DNA of 64,000 nt from NCBI RefSeq assembly GCF_012290005.1, contig NZ_JAAXMS010000002.1:248001-312000 (forward strand), read 5' to 3'. The stretch is from Crateriforma spongiae (GTDB taxonomy: Bacteria > Planctomycetota > Planctomycetia > Pirellulales > Pirellulaceae). The notes below the pieces were generated by a model. That model worked only from the letters and a program-made list of their open reading frames with translations. It was not told the origin of the DNA and did not search any database. This document shows positions 19,239 through 29,133 of this stretch, in pieces; within the stretch, counting starts at the first letter, position 1, and each line of letters opens with the position of its first letter. Made by a program: the position numbers and the translations under genes.

Positions 19239-20260
19239 TCTTCTTCCGATTCGTCGCCAAAGGTGCTGGCTGCCCACGCAGCGGCCCCAAGTGCCCCGGC
19301 GTCGTCGCCCAACTTTGCCGGCACAACGTCGAATCGATCGCGGTAAACGCTCATCACGCGTTTGCGTGCAGTGCGTTTCACCGTGCCGACAATCAGATCT
19401 TCCATCGCTTCGACCAAGCCACCCCCCAACACAATCTTGTCGGGTGCCAACAGGTGCACGATGTTGACGACCGCAATGCCGACCGTTTCGGCGGCCGTTT
19501 CCACCAAGTGGTGAATCGCGGAATCACCCTTTTCAATGGACTCCGATAGCGCACCGCTGCGAATTTCCGCCAGATCTGTCCCGGCAATTTCTTTCAGCGC
19601 TGGCGCGTCGCCACGATGAGCCGCCTTGGCCGCTTCGGCGGCAATGGTCAATCGGCTGGCTTCAGCTTCCAACGTTCCGGGCAAGTCATAACCGCTTGCA
19701 CGATCGCTGCTGGAAATTCGAGTGTGACCGATCTCCATACAACTGATTCCGGCACCCTGAAGAATCTGGCCTTGGTACACACATCCGCCACCGATGCCCG
19801 TTCCCGGAAAAATCCCCACCACGCAGCGGGCCTTCTTTGCGGCACCAAAGCGATACTCGCCATAGACACCGGCATCAACGTCATTGACCACGGCCACCGG
19901 ACAATCGAATCGCTTCTTCAACTTGTCACGAACGTCCAAGTTGTTCCAACCCAGGTTGGGTGTGACCAAGATACGTCCTTTGTCCACATCGATTGGTCCA
20001 GGGCAACCGATACCGATGCCCGCGATCTGGTCTGCGGACAGATCGTTTTCGTTTAGCAATCGCTCGATCGTCGAACAGATGCGGTCCAATCCGCTGTCGG
20101 ACGAATCACGTCCGCGGGTCTTGCGACGGCGGCGGCCGAGTTCCTTCCAATTTTGGTCATAGGCGATGGCCAGCATCTTGGTGCCACCAAGATCAAAGCC
20201 GATCCAAAACTTGTCCGCCTTTTCGGTGTCTTTCTCGTTGCTGCGATTCGGTTCTGACAT
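19235..20260 (-). CDS. ROK-family sugar kinase (probable glucokinase)
   Basis: A 341-residue cytoplasmic kinase. The ATP-binding motif is GFDLGGTKMLAIAYD, followed by GIGCPGPIDVDKG, the catalytic VVNDVDAGVYGEY and GIFPGTGIGGGCVY of the ROK signature. In many ROK proteins a cysteine-rich zinc motif follows; here it is replaced by MEIGHTRISSSDRASGYDLP, lacking the CxCGxxGC pattern, as in several planctomycete homologues. Glucose is the likeliest substrate, but ROK enzymes also use N-acetylglucosamine or mannose. Confidence 0.85.
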   Translation of the reverse strand: MSEPNRSNEKDTEKADKFWIGFDLGGTKMLAIAYDQNWKELGRRRRKTRGRDSSDSGLDRICSTIERLLNENDLSADQIAGIGIGCPGPIDVDKGRILVTPNLGWNNLDVRDKLKKRFDCPVAVVNDVDAGVYGEYRFGAAKKARCVVGIFPGTGIGGGCVYQGQILQGAGISCMEIGHTRISSSDRASGYDLPGTLEAEASRLTIAAEAAKAAHRGDAPALKEIAGTDLAEIRSGALSESIEKGDSAIHHLVETAAETVGIAVVNIVHLLAPDKIVLGGGLVEAMEDLIVGTVKRTARKRVMSVYRDRFDVVPAKLGDDAGALGAAAWAASTFGDESEED

Positions 20261-20383
20261 GGCGTAGCTGGCTCAACAGGGTTCATGCGACAGGATCAGC
20301 CGCTCATTAAACACCCATCGGGCGCCGATCAAAAGCCAGCCCGGCGTCGATTCACTGACGAAATCGCCTTAGCGCAAAGAGAA

Positions 20384-20452
20384 GGGCCATGGTGAAGCCC
20401 TCCCTGCCTCACCATGGCCCATCATTGCTGGAACGATGGCACCGATCGTTCC
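20384..20452. repeat. Two tandem hairpins upstream of the ROK kinase
   Basis: A perfect 12-bp inverted repeat (GGGCCATGGTGA / TCACCATGGCCC, 13-base loop) at 20384-20420 is followed nine bases later by an 8-bp one (GGAACGAT / ATCGTTCC, 7-base loop) at 20430-20452. Neither is followed by a T run on either strand, so neither is a standard terminator. They lie in the 409-base gap between the ROK kinase and the Cys-rich protein; I see no gene in that gap. Confidence 0.6.
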
Positions 20453-20617
20453 ACCCTCCCAATCCATGGTACAAGTCTGATCGGCAACCTCGGTCCGAAT
20501 CCTGTAGCGGATTTTCAGGCCGGCAATTTTTTTTCGGCCTTTTTTCGCCGGTGGATCAAAGTCCCCCGGGACGCGGCATTGCAGGCCATCCAACCGCGGG
20601 ACGTTTCCCATCAAACG

Positions 20618-20654
20618 AAAAAAGGGTCGGCGTCCTTCATGAACGCCGACCCTT
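20618..20654 (-). terminator. Rho-independent terminator of the Cys-rich protein gene
   Basis: A perfect 12-bp stem (AAGGGTCGGCGT / ACGCCGACCCTT) with a 9-base loop begins 15 bases beyond the stop codon. On the minus strand it is followed by a run of six T residues. It is well formed and correctly placed for the gene at 20670. Confidence 0.88.
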
Positions 20655-20669
20655 CGGTTTCACAACCCG

Positions 20670-21476
20670 CTAATGGTGTGAACAGTCACAGCCCCCTGAC
20701 GAACATTGACACTCGTCACAGGACCCTCGGTACACCGGCGGCGACGCCCGGTGCAGGAAACAAGATTTTTTCTTAAAGCAATCGCATTGGCCGCGAACAT
20801 GTTTGTAGGCGTGTGCTTCGCGATGCGCCGCCTCGGCTTCATAGCCGGCCCAGAGATCAGCGTTGGCCGGTCGACTGTGGAACACCTGTTGGAATGTCGA
20901 TGGCGGCGGTAGAGTCGGCTTGCGGTGCGGCGTGCATTGATAGGCCGAACCACATTGCCCCGAGCTACAACCCGCAAAGCTTGCCTGACCCCGCATGTTT
21001 GCCCCGTGTCCACTGCACCGATTGCACGAACAACCGGCCTGATGGGCGGCCCCGGCCATGGCGGTGTTTTCCGAGACGATCGGCTGTGGCAATGCGGTCG
21101 GTTGTTCGACAGCGGGACCGATGGCGGTTTGTGGTGCCAGTTCAACGGACGGTGTTGCCTGATACGCCGGCTGTTGCTGAACCAGTGTTCCTGACGCCGG
21201 AATCGGGTCTGTCAGGGCAAGGTCATCTTGATCCGATTCAATCATGCCATCGTTGGCAAAGCCCAACTCCGGTTGCTCACTGGCAACGTTGGCGTCCGGG
21301 GGTGGCAACTGATCAATGGCTTCTTCAGCGTCCGACGGCATCGCGCTGTCGCTGACCAATTGGGATTCTCCGAACGACAATTCGCCCAGCAGTGCATCCA
21401 AATCGGCATCGGCCGATGCTGGAACCGCCAGGGTGACCAACAGCAAAATGATGGCAAGTGTCGCGAAGGTACGCAT
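20670..21476 (-). CDS. Cys-rich exported protein
   Basis: A 268-residue protein without a family that I recognise. The ATG at 21476 follows AAGGAAG at good spacing and starts a signal peptide (TLAIILLLVTLAVPASA). The middle is acidic and Pro/Gln-rich. The C-terminal half has many Cys and His residues: GCSCNRCSGHG, GCSSGQCG, QCDCFKKKSCFLH, CDECQCSSGGCDCSHH. This could bind metal or be heavily disulfide-linked. The gene stands alone between its own terminator and a 650-base gene-free region. Confidence 0.72.
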   Translation of the reverse strand: MRTFATLAIILLLVTLAVPASADADLDALLGELSFGESQLVSDSAMPSDAEEAIDQLPPPDANVASEQPELGFANDGMIESDQDDLALTDPIPASGTLVQQQPAYQATPSVELAPQTAIGPAVEQPTALPQPIVSENTAMAGAAHQAGCSCNRCSGHGANMRGQASFAGCSSGQCGSAYQCTPHRKPTLPPPSTFQQVFHSRPANADLWAGYEAEAAHREAHAYKHVRGQCDCFKKKSCFLHRASPPVYRGSCDECQCSSGGCDCSHH

Positions 21477-22126
21477 AAACAGACTTCCTTGTTGAAAGGG
21501 AACACTTGTTCGAACAGAATCCCGTCGGCGTCTAAAACCCACAGTCTTCCTACGCGGAATTCAAAAGAAGACCCAACAGCCTGCGGCGGTGACGCGGTCG
21601 ATCACAAAAGCGCTGGTGATTGCCACCGGCGATGATTGATCCCATGCGTCACGCGTTGCGTCATTGCCCGGTGCATTGCCGACGCCACGTCGCGTGGCAT
21701 CGGCGAATGCACCGGGATGGATGACGGCCAGTCGAAATCGGCCCGCTTGGCGTGCATCTGCTTGCCAGGCCAAACCAAGTCGAAATCAACGCATATAGCT
21801 GTTCGATCACCGCGTCGGATTCGCGTCCCGGAATCGTGGTAACCTGAACCACATCTATCCGCGGGTTGGTTACCGCGGCGGGGGAATCAACAAACGAAGG
21901 CGGTCATTGAACCACCAAACCATTGCCGCGCCGTTGCGCCGGTGCAAACAAGCTGCAGAAATTTGGCGTAGGCTTTGAAAGCCCCCCGCGTGAGAACCAA
22001 TGCGATCCAAAATCGTTCGCCGATTCGCATCAACATTGGTGATCCTTCGATCCGAATCGATCGTCTTGATTTCGTCATTCCGATTCGATGACGTCGATCG
22101 ATCTTTGCTGCAAAACCGGCAAAGTC
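21477..22126. other. 650-base region without a recognised gene
   Basis: I find no convincing gene between the Cys-rich protein and GlnD. The region contains the long hairpin at 21659-21726 and a small palindromic stem at 21859-21878 (CCGCGG with an 8-base loop). The remaining sequence is not repetitive to the eye. A non-coding RNA or a long leader is possible but not shown. Confidence 0.4.
21659..21726. repeat. Long near-perfect hairpin
   Basis: A 68-base element with 28 paired positions: CGTCAT/ATGACG, then CCCGGTGCATT/AATGCACCGGG, then GCCGA/TCGGC, then GCCACG/CGTGGC around a TCG loop. It is interrupted only by a small interior loop, one bulged base and one mismatch. No T run follows on either strand, so it is not an ordinary terminator. 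It resembles a REP-type element or a structured RNA. Confidence 0.75.
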
Positions 22127-24772
22127 TTACACGCGACGCCCGGCCATTTCCAGCGATTCCAAGATGGACTGCTGGACGACTTTTTGGCGTGTCGGATCGA
22201 CAATCTTGTTGCCATCCGATTCGGTGACATAAAAGACGTCGGCGATCTGATCCAGGTGTGTGTCGATCTTGGCAAAGTGCAGCACGATCGATAGTTCCGC
22301 CATCGCCCGGGCCACGCGATACAACAAGCCCTGACGATCATAAGCGAACAACGACAATATGGTGTACTGTTCCAACGTGTCGTTATCGAAGGTGACCTTC
22401 GTTGGCAACACATCCACCGAATCAGGTTCACGGATCGATGCGCCACGCCATGTATCTCGGTGGGCAGTCACCGGCGCTGTGGGATCGGCCAACAATCGGC
22501 AAACGTGGTTGCAGACTTCATTCACCCGGTGCTGTGGTGGCGGGTCTTCATGATCGGGGTCCAACACCCAAAACGAATCCCACGCCACCTCTTGATCATC
22601 CACTTCGATCGTGTCGACATCGGCGCGCATGATCTGCAACCCCAAACCGCTAAGCGCGCCGGTGCTGCGTGCGAACGTTCCAATATTTCGGCGTGCTTCG
22701 CGATGCAACACGGTGTATCGCATCGCCAAGAAACTGGAGTCATAGTTTGCGACGCAGCACGATGAACGCCCGGTTTCATACCATTGGGCGATGCCTGTCA
22801 ATTCGCCGACCAATTGGTCCGGTGTGATTCGCCGAAGAATCGATAACGGCAATGCGTTCAGAATATCCAAACCGATCTTCGGTGCACCCGAGTCCGCCAA
22901 CTGCTCGGCAATCTGTTTGCGTTGGCTGGCGGTTTCAGCATCCATCTCATCGGGCAACGTCCCGGATTCGAAATAGCGTCGGGTCCGCAAGTACAAGTCT
23001 TCGATCAGATTCATTTTCCAATCGGAAGCCACGCCGGGGCCGACGGCAATCAAGTCCGCCACGGCGTGCACGATCAGCAACTCCAGCCTTCGAATCGACC
23101 CGACTTCTGCGGCGAACGACAACACCACTTGGGAATCATTTAGATCGTGGCGGAATGCGGCGACGTTGACAATCAAGTGTTTGTGAACCAGCCATTGCAA
23201 AGTTTCGCGACTGGCGTCGTCCAACTCCAGATGATCCGCGATTTCACCGGCGATCCGCCGCCCGACTTCACAGTGGTCTTCTTCATAACCTTTGCCAAGG
23301 TCATGAATCAGCAGGGCCAAGTGCAGAATGGCCTTGTCTTTCAGCCGGGCATACCGCCGTGCCATCGACGACGAATATTCTTCCAACTTCGTTGCCGCTT
23401 CGACCGCGCGAATGCAGTGTGCGTCGACCGTGTACTTGTGATACGCGTTGAACTGCAACAAGCCTCGGCACCGCTTCATCGGTGGAATCAGCTGTTCCAA
23501 GACACGCAATTCATGCAACCGCCGCAACAGCGACGCCAAACGCCCGGGCTTGCTTAACAGGCCCAAAAACGCATTGATCGAATCGGGATCTGGTGGACTG
23601 GGGTTGCGACGGGCCATCGAATGCCGAATCGCTTGCCAAGTTCGGTGCGAAATCCGTTTGAAGTGCTGGTTGGCCAGATTCATCAAACGCAACACGTCCG
23701 GCAGGCTGGTGGCGAAGCGATCCAAATCGGAATCGACCACCCAAATTTGCGTCGGCCCCATCCGGATGTTTTCGGTCAACTTGCGTGACAGTGCCCGTTC
23801 ACTGACGCGTGACAATCGTGATTGTGACAGCGTGTCGTCGGTGAAATAGGCGGCGGCATAGCGAACATTCTGTGTGTGTTCGAAATAGTCCTGCATGAAA
23901 TGCTCGACCGCCAACACCCCTTCGCTGTTCTCATATCCCCACTGTTCAGCGATCTCCATTTGCGTCGCGCGATCCAGCACGTCTTGGCTGCGGCCGGCCC
24001 GAAAGTGCAACTCATTCCGCAACCGCAACATGAACGCGTATGCGTGACGCAGTTGTCGCAAATCTTCCGCCGGAAGCGCTCCCAGCCGATAAAGCTTCTC
24101 CAAATCCGATTCGCCGCTGCGGGCAAACCCGATCCAACGCACCAGCTGGATGTCACGAAGTGCACCACGCGACTTCTTGACGTTCGGACGCAACAGATAG
24201 TTTGTCTCGCCCCATTTCAGGCGTTCGCTTCTTCGCGCTTCGACCACCGCTTTGGTCAAACGATACTGGCGTCGGATGCTGCCCTTTCGCAATCGATCAA
24301 AGTATTGACCGAACACCGTGGAACTGCCCGCCAGAAAACGTGATTCCGCCAGCGATGAAAAAATGACGGGATCTGTCCAGGCCCGTTTGCAGGCTTCGGC
24401 CGGACCGCGAATGGAAAACCCCAGGTCCAGCCCGGCATCGACCAAATCACGTGTCAGAATCCCGGCAACCTCGGTCGCCAATCCGGCCGATCGTGCCGTC
24501 GTCAACAACATCAAATCGACGTCGGAAAACGGTGCCAAGTCGCGACGTCCGAATCCGCCGTGCGCGACCAACGCTAAACCGCGAAACCCCAGATCGTGCT
24601 GCAACTTCCGTGATGCGGATTCCCAGACCATCAAGACGACATCGTCGTACAAGTCGGCCATACGATTGGCGACTTGAAATCCGGGCGACCCGTCGGCGTG
24701 TTGGCCACGGATCTTTTCGCGTACCTGAGCCAGTCGCTCTCGCGCTGCTAGAACGACCGGTTGAAAAGACAT
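22127..24772 (-). CDS. glnD: PII uridylyltransferase/uridylyl-removing enzyme
   Basis: The nitrogen sensor that uridylylates PII when glutamine is low and deuridylylates it when glutamine is high. The 881 residues have the standard order: nucleotidyltransferase domain with HGGFGRRDLAPFSDVDLML (residues 71-89; metal ligands D84 and D86), the GlnD PII-uridylyltransferase middle region, an HD hydrolase domain with LIHDLGKGYEEDHCEVG near residue 470, and two C-terminal ACT domains (the second with AYDRQGLLYRVARAMAELSI). Length matches the family. The gene for its PII substrate lies 268 bases upstream on the same strand. Confidence 0.95.
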   Translation of the reverse strand: MSFQPVVLAARERLAQVREKIRGQHADGSPGFQVANRMADLYDDVVLMVWESASRKLQHDLGFRGLALVAHGGFGRRDLAPFSDVDLMLLTTARSAGLATEVAGILTRDLVDAGLDLGFSIRGPAEACKRAWTDPVIFSSLAESRFLAGSSTVFGQYFDRLRKGSIRRQYRLTKAVVEARRSERLKWGETNYLLRPNVKKSRGALRDIQLVRWIGFARSGESDLEKLYRLGALPAEDLRQLRHAYAFMLRLRNELHFRAGRSQDVLDRATQMEIAEQWGYENSEGVLAVEHFMQDYFEHTQNVRYAAAYFTDDTLSQSRLSRVSERALSRKLTENIRMGPTQIWVVDSDLDRFATSLPDVLRLMNLANQHFKRISHRTWQAIRHSMARRNPSPPDPDSINAFLGLLSKPGRLASLLRRLHELRVLEQLIPPMKRCRGLLQFNAYHKYTVDAHCIRAVEAATKLEEYSSSMARRYARLKDKAILHLALLIHDLGKGYEEDHCEVGRRIAGEIADHLELDDASRETLQWLVHKHLIVNVAAFRHDLNDSQVVLSFAAEVGSIRRLELLIVHAVADLIAVGPGVASDWKMNLIEDLYLRTRRYFESGTLPDEMDAETASQRKQIAEQLADSGAPKIGLDILNALPLSILRRITPDQLVGELTGIAQWYETGRSSCCVANYDSSFLAMRYTVLHREARRNIGTFARSTGALSGLGLQIMRADVDTIEVDDQEVAWDSFWVLDPDHEDPPPQHRVNEVCNHVCRLLADPTAPVTAHRDTWRGASIREPDSVDVLPTKVTFDNDTLEQYTILSLFAYDRQGLLYRVARAMAELSIVLHFAKIDTHLDQIADVFYVTESDGNKIVDPTRQKVVQQSILESLEMAGRRV

Positions 24773-25040
24773 GTAATTCGATTCTGTGAATCAATTCCGC
24801 AAACAAGACGGTCGCGATCCACGGCGGCCGCCTATTGTTCCCATCGACCGTCATACGGCATGACGGCCAAAACCTGTCGCACCAATCGGTCCGTGGCTTG
24901 CATCGAAGCAAACGTCCCCGGCCACTGAGCCCTGCTTGGCGACTTCACCGACCGAAAGACTCCCGACGCAGAAAACCGATGCTGGTCCGGACCGGAAGAC
25001 CGCGACGAACATCACCATCGGCGCGATACTTCGGCGTCGC

Positions 25041-25391
<351 letters not shown>

Positions 25392-25614
25392 CTAACAGGC
25401 AGCTGATCATAGGGTTGGCTACCGGCAGAGACGCGGCGAGCCGATGGACGGGTGGGCCGCCGAACGACAGATCAAATCGTCCGAACGAGAGTCCCAATTT
25501 CGACGTGCATTGTACAACGTCGAGGGCTTGGGAACAGCCGGGCGACGCCGATGTGCAGGCCGTGGCGGACCATCGCCACAATGCCCGTCACAGAGCGAAA
25601 ATCAGGGCCTTTGG

Positions 25615-26223
25615 CTAGGGTTTTCGCCAGGGCTGATCGCCCTGCCCCGTCCGATGGTTGGCTGCCCTTGCCTGGACAAACAGGAAATCGCTGAGACGGT
25701 TCAAATAGATCACCAGATCTTCCGATATCGCATCACCGACGTGGCGACGGAGCGATACGACCCGGCGTTCGGCTCGGCGACAGACCCCGCGTGCGATGTG
25801 CAACCGGGTGGACGCCTCATCACCGGCCGGCAAGATGAACGACTTTAATTCGGGCAGTGACCGCTCGGCATCGTCGATCCAAGTTTCCAACCGTTCGATG
25901 TGGTCGGATCCGATCACCCGCAAGCCGTGCTTGTCCGGCTCGGGTGTCGCCAATTCCGCGCCCAACGAAAACAATTCACTTTGGACGTTTTCGATTTGAC
26001 CATCGATCGCTTCGGGCAATCCCGCCGACCGCGACCATCCCAAAACGGCATTCAGTTCATCGACGGTTCCGTAAGCTTCGATCCGGACATCGTCCTTTTC
26101 AACACGAGGCCCACCGAACAATCCCGTACTGCCACCGTCACCGCTTCGGGTATAGATTTTCACTTGAGCCGGGCTTTCACTTGTTCGCGGATGATACGTT
26201 TCGACTTGACTCGCCTCAGGCAA
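25615..26223 (-). CDS. Cob(I)alamin adenosyltransferase, PduO type
   Basis: The enzyme transfers the adenosyl group of ATP to cob(I)alamin to make coenzyme B12. The 202-residue protein has the PduO signatures TRSGDGGSTGLFGG (ATP binding, about residues 25-38), IEAYGTVDELNAVLG, the helical RGVCRRAERRVVSL and YLNRLSDFLFVQAR. It stands next to a divergent Nudix gene. A B12-binding radical SAM enzyme is encoded elsewhere in this window, though that class uses a methylcobalamin-type cofactor, so no direct link is implied. Confidence 0.92.
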   Translation of the reverse strand: MPEASQVETYHPRTSESPAQVKIYTRSGDGGSTGLFGGPRVEKDDVRIEAYGTVDELNAVLGWSRSAGLPEAIDGQIENVQSELFSLGAELATPEPDKHGLRVIGSDHIERLETWIDDAERSLPELKSFILPAGDEASTRLHIARGVCRRAERRVVSLRRHVGDAISEDLVIYLNRLSDFLFVQARAANHRTGQGDQPWRKP

Positions 26224-26370
26224 GGAGCCAATCCTGCTTGGCTCGATTGCTTTGTAGACGTTCGCACCAAGACGACAAGTCCCCCAGACGCCCGGTCATG
26301 GGATTCCAATGCGGGTCAGCTTGGCACGCGTCGCTTCCGGTTTACTTCTGTTCGGATCGCTTGACCCCTT

Positions 26371-26817
26371 ATGACGAAACACATCGCTGACGACGGCAAG
26401 GTTTATGCGGCGGGGGTGCTGTTGGTTACCGGTGATCCGGTCACCGAGTTCCTGTTGATGCGACACCCGAATCGCTGGGACTTGCCCAAAGGGCACCGCG
26501 ATCCGGGCGAAGACGATTTACAGACCGCCAAGCGGGAAATGGAAGAAGAGATTGGTGTTTCCCCGGACCTTGTGCGATGGGACCCGGACTTTCGTTTCCA
26601 AATCCGCTATCCCGTCCAGTACAAGAAATGGGCCGGACAATCGTATGAGAAAGTGGTGACCTACTTCTTAGGGCACATCGATCATAAACCCGAAATCAAA
26701 CTGACCGAACACGAAGGATTCCGATGGTGGGCCTGGGCACCGCCACACGCCATTCAGCCGCAAACGATCGACCCATTGCTGAAAAGTGTTGCGCAGTTCT
26801 GGGGCGATACCCCCTAG
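26371..26817 (+). CDS. Nudix hydrolase
   Basis: A 148-residue hydrolase of nucleoside diphosphate-linked compounds. The Nudix box fits GX5EX7REUXEEXGU exactly at residues 41-63 (GHRDPGEDDL then QTAKREMEEEIGV). The upstream segment RWDLPKGH is typical of the diadenosine tetraphosphate hydrolase-like branch, so that is the best guess at substrate. Its stop lies seven bases from the stop of the convergent transglutaminase-like gene. Confidence 0.9.
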   Translation: MTKHIADDGKVYAAGVLLVTGDPVTEFLLMRHPNRWDLPKGHRDPGEDDLQTAKREMEEEIGVSPDLVRWDPDFRFQIRYPVQYKKWAGQSYEKVVTYFLGHIDHKPEIKLTEHEGFRWWAWAPPHAIQPQTIDPLLKSVAQFWGDTP

Positions 26818-26824
26818 CCGCCGG

Positions 26825-28621
26825 TCACTGGCTTAGCGGCAACAGCAATTCCGAGTTCAAATCATCGTCCTCGGCAACGGGTTCTTCTTCCTTCTTCAAA
26901 GAGAATCCCTGGACACGTATTTTTGTGTTCTGCATCCACTGAAAGATCGGCACGAACACATCGCGATCAATCGGTTTGGTCGTGTCCAACATCTTCAGCA
27001 CGATACGATCAGCCGGTGCTTCGCGTCCGGTCACCGGATCCAATGAAACCCAGCTGCCATCGGCCAACGCCAACGTCCAGACGGTGAATGCCAACTTGGG
27101 CTGGTCGCCGGGCACATAGACCAACCCCAGCGCCAACCGCGACGGTAGTTTGCGTTCACGCAAAAGAGCGGCCAGCAAGACCGAAGACTCCATTGCACCA
27201 CCCTGGGACGCCAGCAAAACATCCGACGCCCGGGTGAACTGTCCCGCGTAGGTGGACTGCTGAACCAAAGTGTGGACTGTACGATTCAGTTCCACCGCCA
27301 TGTCACGCTCGGTCAGGTCCAGCCCTTTCAACGCAACGCGTCCCAGTTCTCGAACATTGGATGCGTTGAAGTTCAATAAAGACGTCGGGCGAGTGTCGCC
27401 GGGGCCGGATTCCGTTTCGTACGGTTCGAATCCCTGACTGACTTTTTCACGTTGGCGGCTGATCAACAGACGAATCCGCCCGTCCTTCATGCGATTGAAA
27501 TACTGATCCGGTGCAGGTTCCAGGACCGTCGGCTGCTCCGGATTTTCGCGGATCGGCGTGATCACAAAAGCCACTCGGGACGCCCGCTCGGGGGCATCGA
27601 TTTTTTTACCTTCGACCGCCGCCCATGCCGGGGGCGTCATTGCCAAGTTGTCGATGTCCAGCTGGGCTCCCGGGCCATCCGCCGGCTCCAACAAGTCAGG
27701 CAATTCTTCTTTGTTGACGCGATACGACAACAGTCGAAGCGCGGGTGTGAACGTCCGCTGGATCTGGCCCTCATCGTCGACCCACAAGACCAATTCGTTG
27801 CTGGTTTGTCCGCCAGTGTTCACTTCTTCGATGACTTCCAACAACATTCGCGTGGTACCGTCGTGCCAGGGCACAGATGTCTTGGAAATGGCGCTCAGAT
27901 TGACCGTGGCTAGTTCATTCGTGATTGGCAGAATGTGTTTGATCTTTCGCGTTTCTCCCGGCTGCATGGGACTGGACTGCAGCGACTGAATCACCGCCAT
28001 CGCCCCGCGCACACTGTCTTCCCATGGAGCGTTTTGTGTGATCCGACGTTGCCCGCGAAATGTTTCGATCGACAGTTGATCGTTTTCGACAACGCCGATC
28101 GATTGGGTTTCGGCGGGGCCCACCCTCAACTGGCTCCAAAACGAACGCAGCTCCCCCTCGACCGACTCACGCGTCACCTGGCTGAGCGATTGGATAAAGG
28201 AGGCATTTCCGCGATCAAATCGGATCACATCGCGGACATCAAACCACAGCGAATTGGAGCGGGTCTCGGTCCGCATCAGTTCCAGCGCCGGCGCGGCAGG
28301 CACATCGATCAAAAAGTCGTCGCGGCGTTGGGCGCCCATGCGGGCAGAAATGTGGCTGTACCCGACCGGACGCTGATCCATCACGTAGTAAAACCAGGCG
28401 TCCCAGTCGTCGTTCCACACCGTGGTGGGAACCTCAAACGTTTCTTCGTCGCTGGGCAGGGTCGGCCGGGCCGCGGGCTTCTTATCCACGATCGGTCGTT
28501 CCGGCAAATCGCATCCCACGCAAAAACCGAGTGCCAATATCACCCCCAGTCCGTGCGTCAGCGGCAAGGCCCACACGGTCTGTCGGATCGCGTGAGGCGA
28601 ATCTGCGATGGGATCGATCAT
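26825..28621 (-). CDS. Transglutaminase-like protein lacking catalytic residues
   Basis: A 598-residue exported protein. The ATG at 28621 follows TTAGGACCC and begins a signal-like N terminus with an imperfect lipobox (GFCVGC). The C-terminal third has the transglutaminase core arrangement: QGGAMESSVLLAALLRERKL, PSRLALGLVYVPGD, KLAFTVWTLAL and WVSLDPVTG. In active enzymes the first segment has Cys where this has Ala (GGAMES), and the HxW histidine is replaced in LAFTVW; only the Asp (LDP) remains. It is therefore probably a binding or structural protein. No partner gene is adjacent in the same operon. Confidence 0.75.
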   Translation of the reverse strand: MIDPIADSPHAIRQTVWALPLTHGLGVILALGFCVGCDLPERPIVDKKPAARPTLPSDEETFEVPTTVWNDDWDAWFYYVMDQRPVGYSHISARMGAQRRDDFLIDVPAAPALELMRTETRSNSLWFDVRDVIRFDRGNASFIQSLSQVTRESVEGELRSFWSQLRVGPAETQSIGVVENDQLSIETFRGQRRITQNAPWEDSVRGAMAVIQSLQSSPMQPGETRKIKHILPITNELATVNLSAISKTSVPWHDGTTRMLLEVIEEVNTGGQTSNELVLWVDDEGQIQRTFTPALRLLSYRVNKEELPDLLEPADGPGAQLDIDNLAMTPPAWAAVEGKKIDAPERASRVAFVITPIRENPEQPTVLEPAPDQYFNRMKDGRIRLLISRQREKVSQGFEPYETESGPGDTRPTSLLNFNASNVRELGRVALKGLDLTERDMAVELNRTVHTLVQQSTYAGQFTRASDVLLASQGGAMESSVLLAALLRERKLPSRLALGLVYVPGDQPKLAFTVWTLALADGSWVSLDPVTGREAPADRIVLKMLDTTKPIDRDVFVPIFQWMQNTKIRVQGFSLKKEEEPVAEDDDLNSELLLPLSQ

Positions 28622-29133
28622 GTTGGGTCCTAACCGTGCCAGTAAGAAGCAATGGGGGATCAAAGAAAAGCCGGGATTCAATGATGCCGTGCGTACATCC
28701 GGTCCATCCGATCGCACCATTGGAACACGCCCAACCCCCATCGGAAAACCGCCGGGCCGGTCGCGATAACGACCTGTCCAGGGACAACAAGCAACGCCGG
28801 GTGTCTGCCACCAGTCTATCCCGCCTGCCCGATTTGTCGCTCCGCCGCCGGACCATTCGATGACGCCGCCGGCCGCAGGCGGGCGATCATGCATCGGCTA
28901 TCGCAGTCAGCGCGGTCGTATCGACTGTTCCGGCTTTGACGCTTGGGGTGACCTTCGGTTCCCAGATTTGCCGTTCGGCGGTTCACTTCGGCACGCTTGC
29001 GGGCGGATCGGGGCCTAGCGTTGGGTGTACAGGGTCGTCGGTGCGGTCGATCAAGTTTCGCACACGCACGGCATCCGAGGCGACCAAGACGGGGTCGTCA
29101 TTATCCAAGGGCTAACGCCACAGAGTTTCAATT
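28622..29133. other. Divergent intergenic region
   Basis: About 510 bases between two divergently transcribed genes. I find no convincing gene: the open frames on both strands lack family resemblance. The region should hold the promoters of both neighbours, but I could not identify a confident -10/-35 or -24/-12 pair. Confidence 0.35.
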
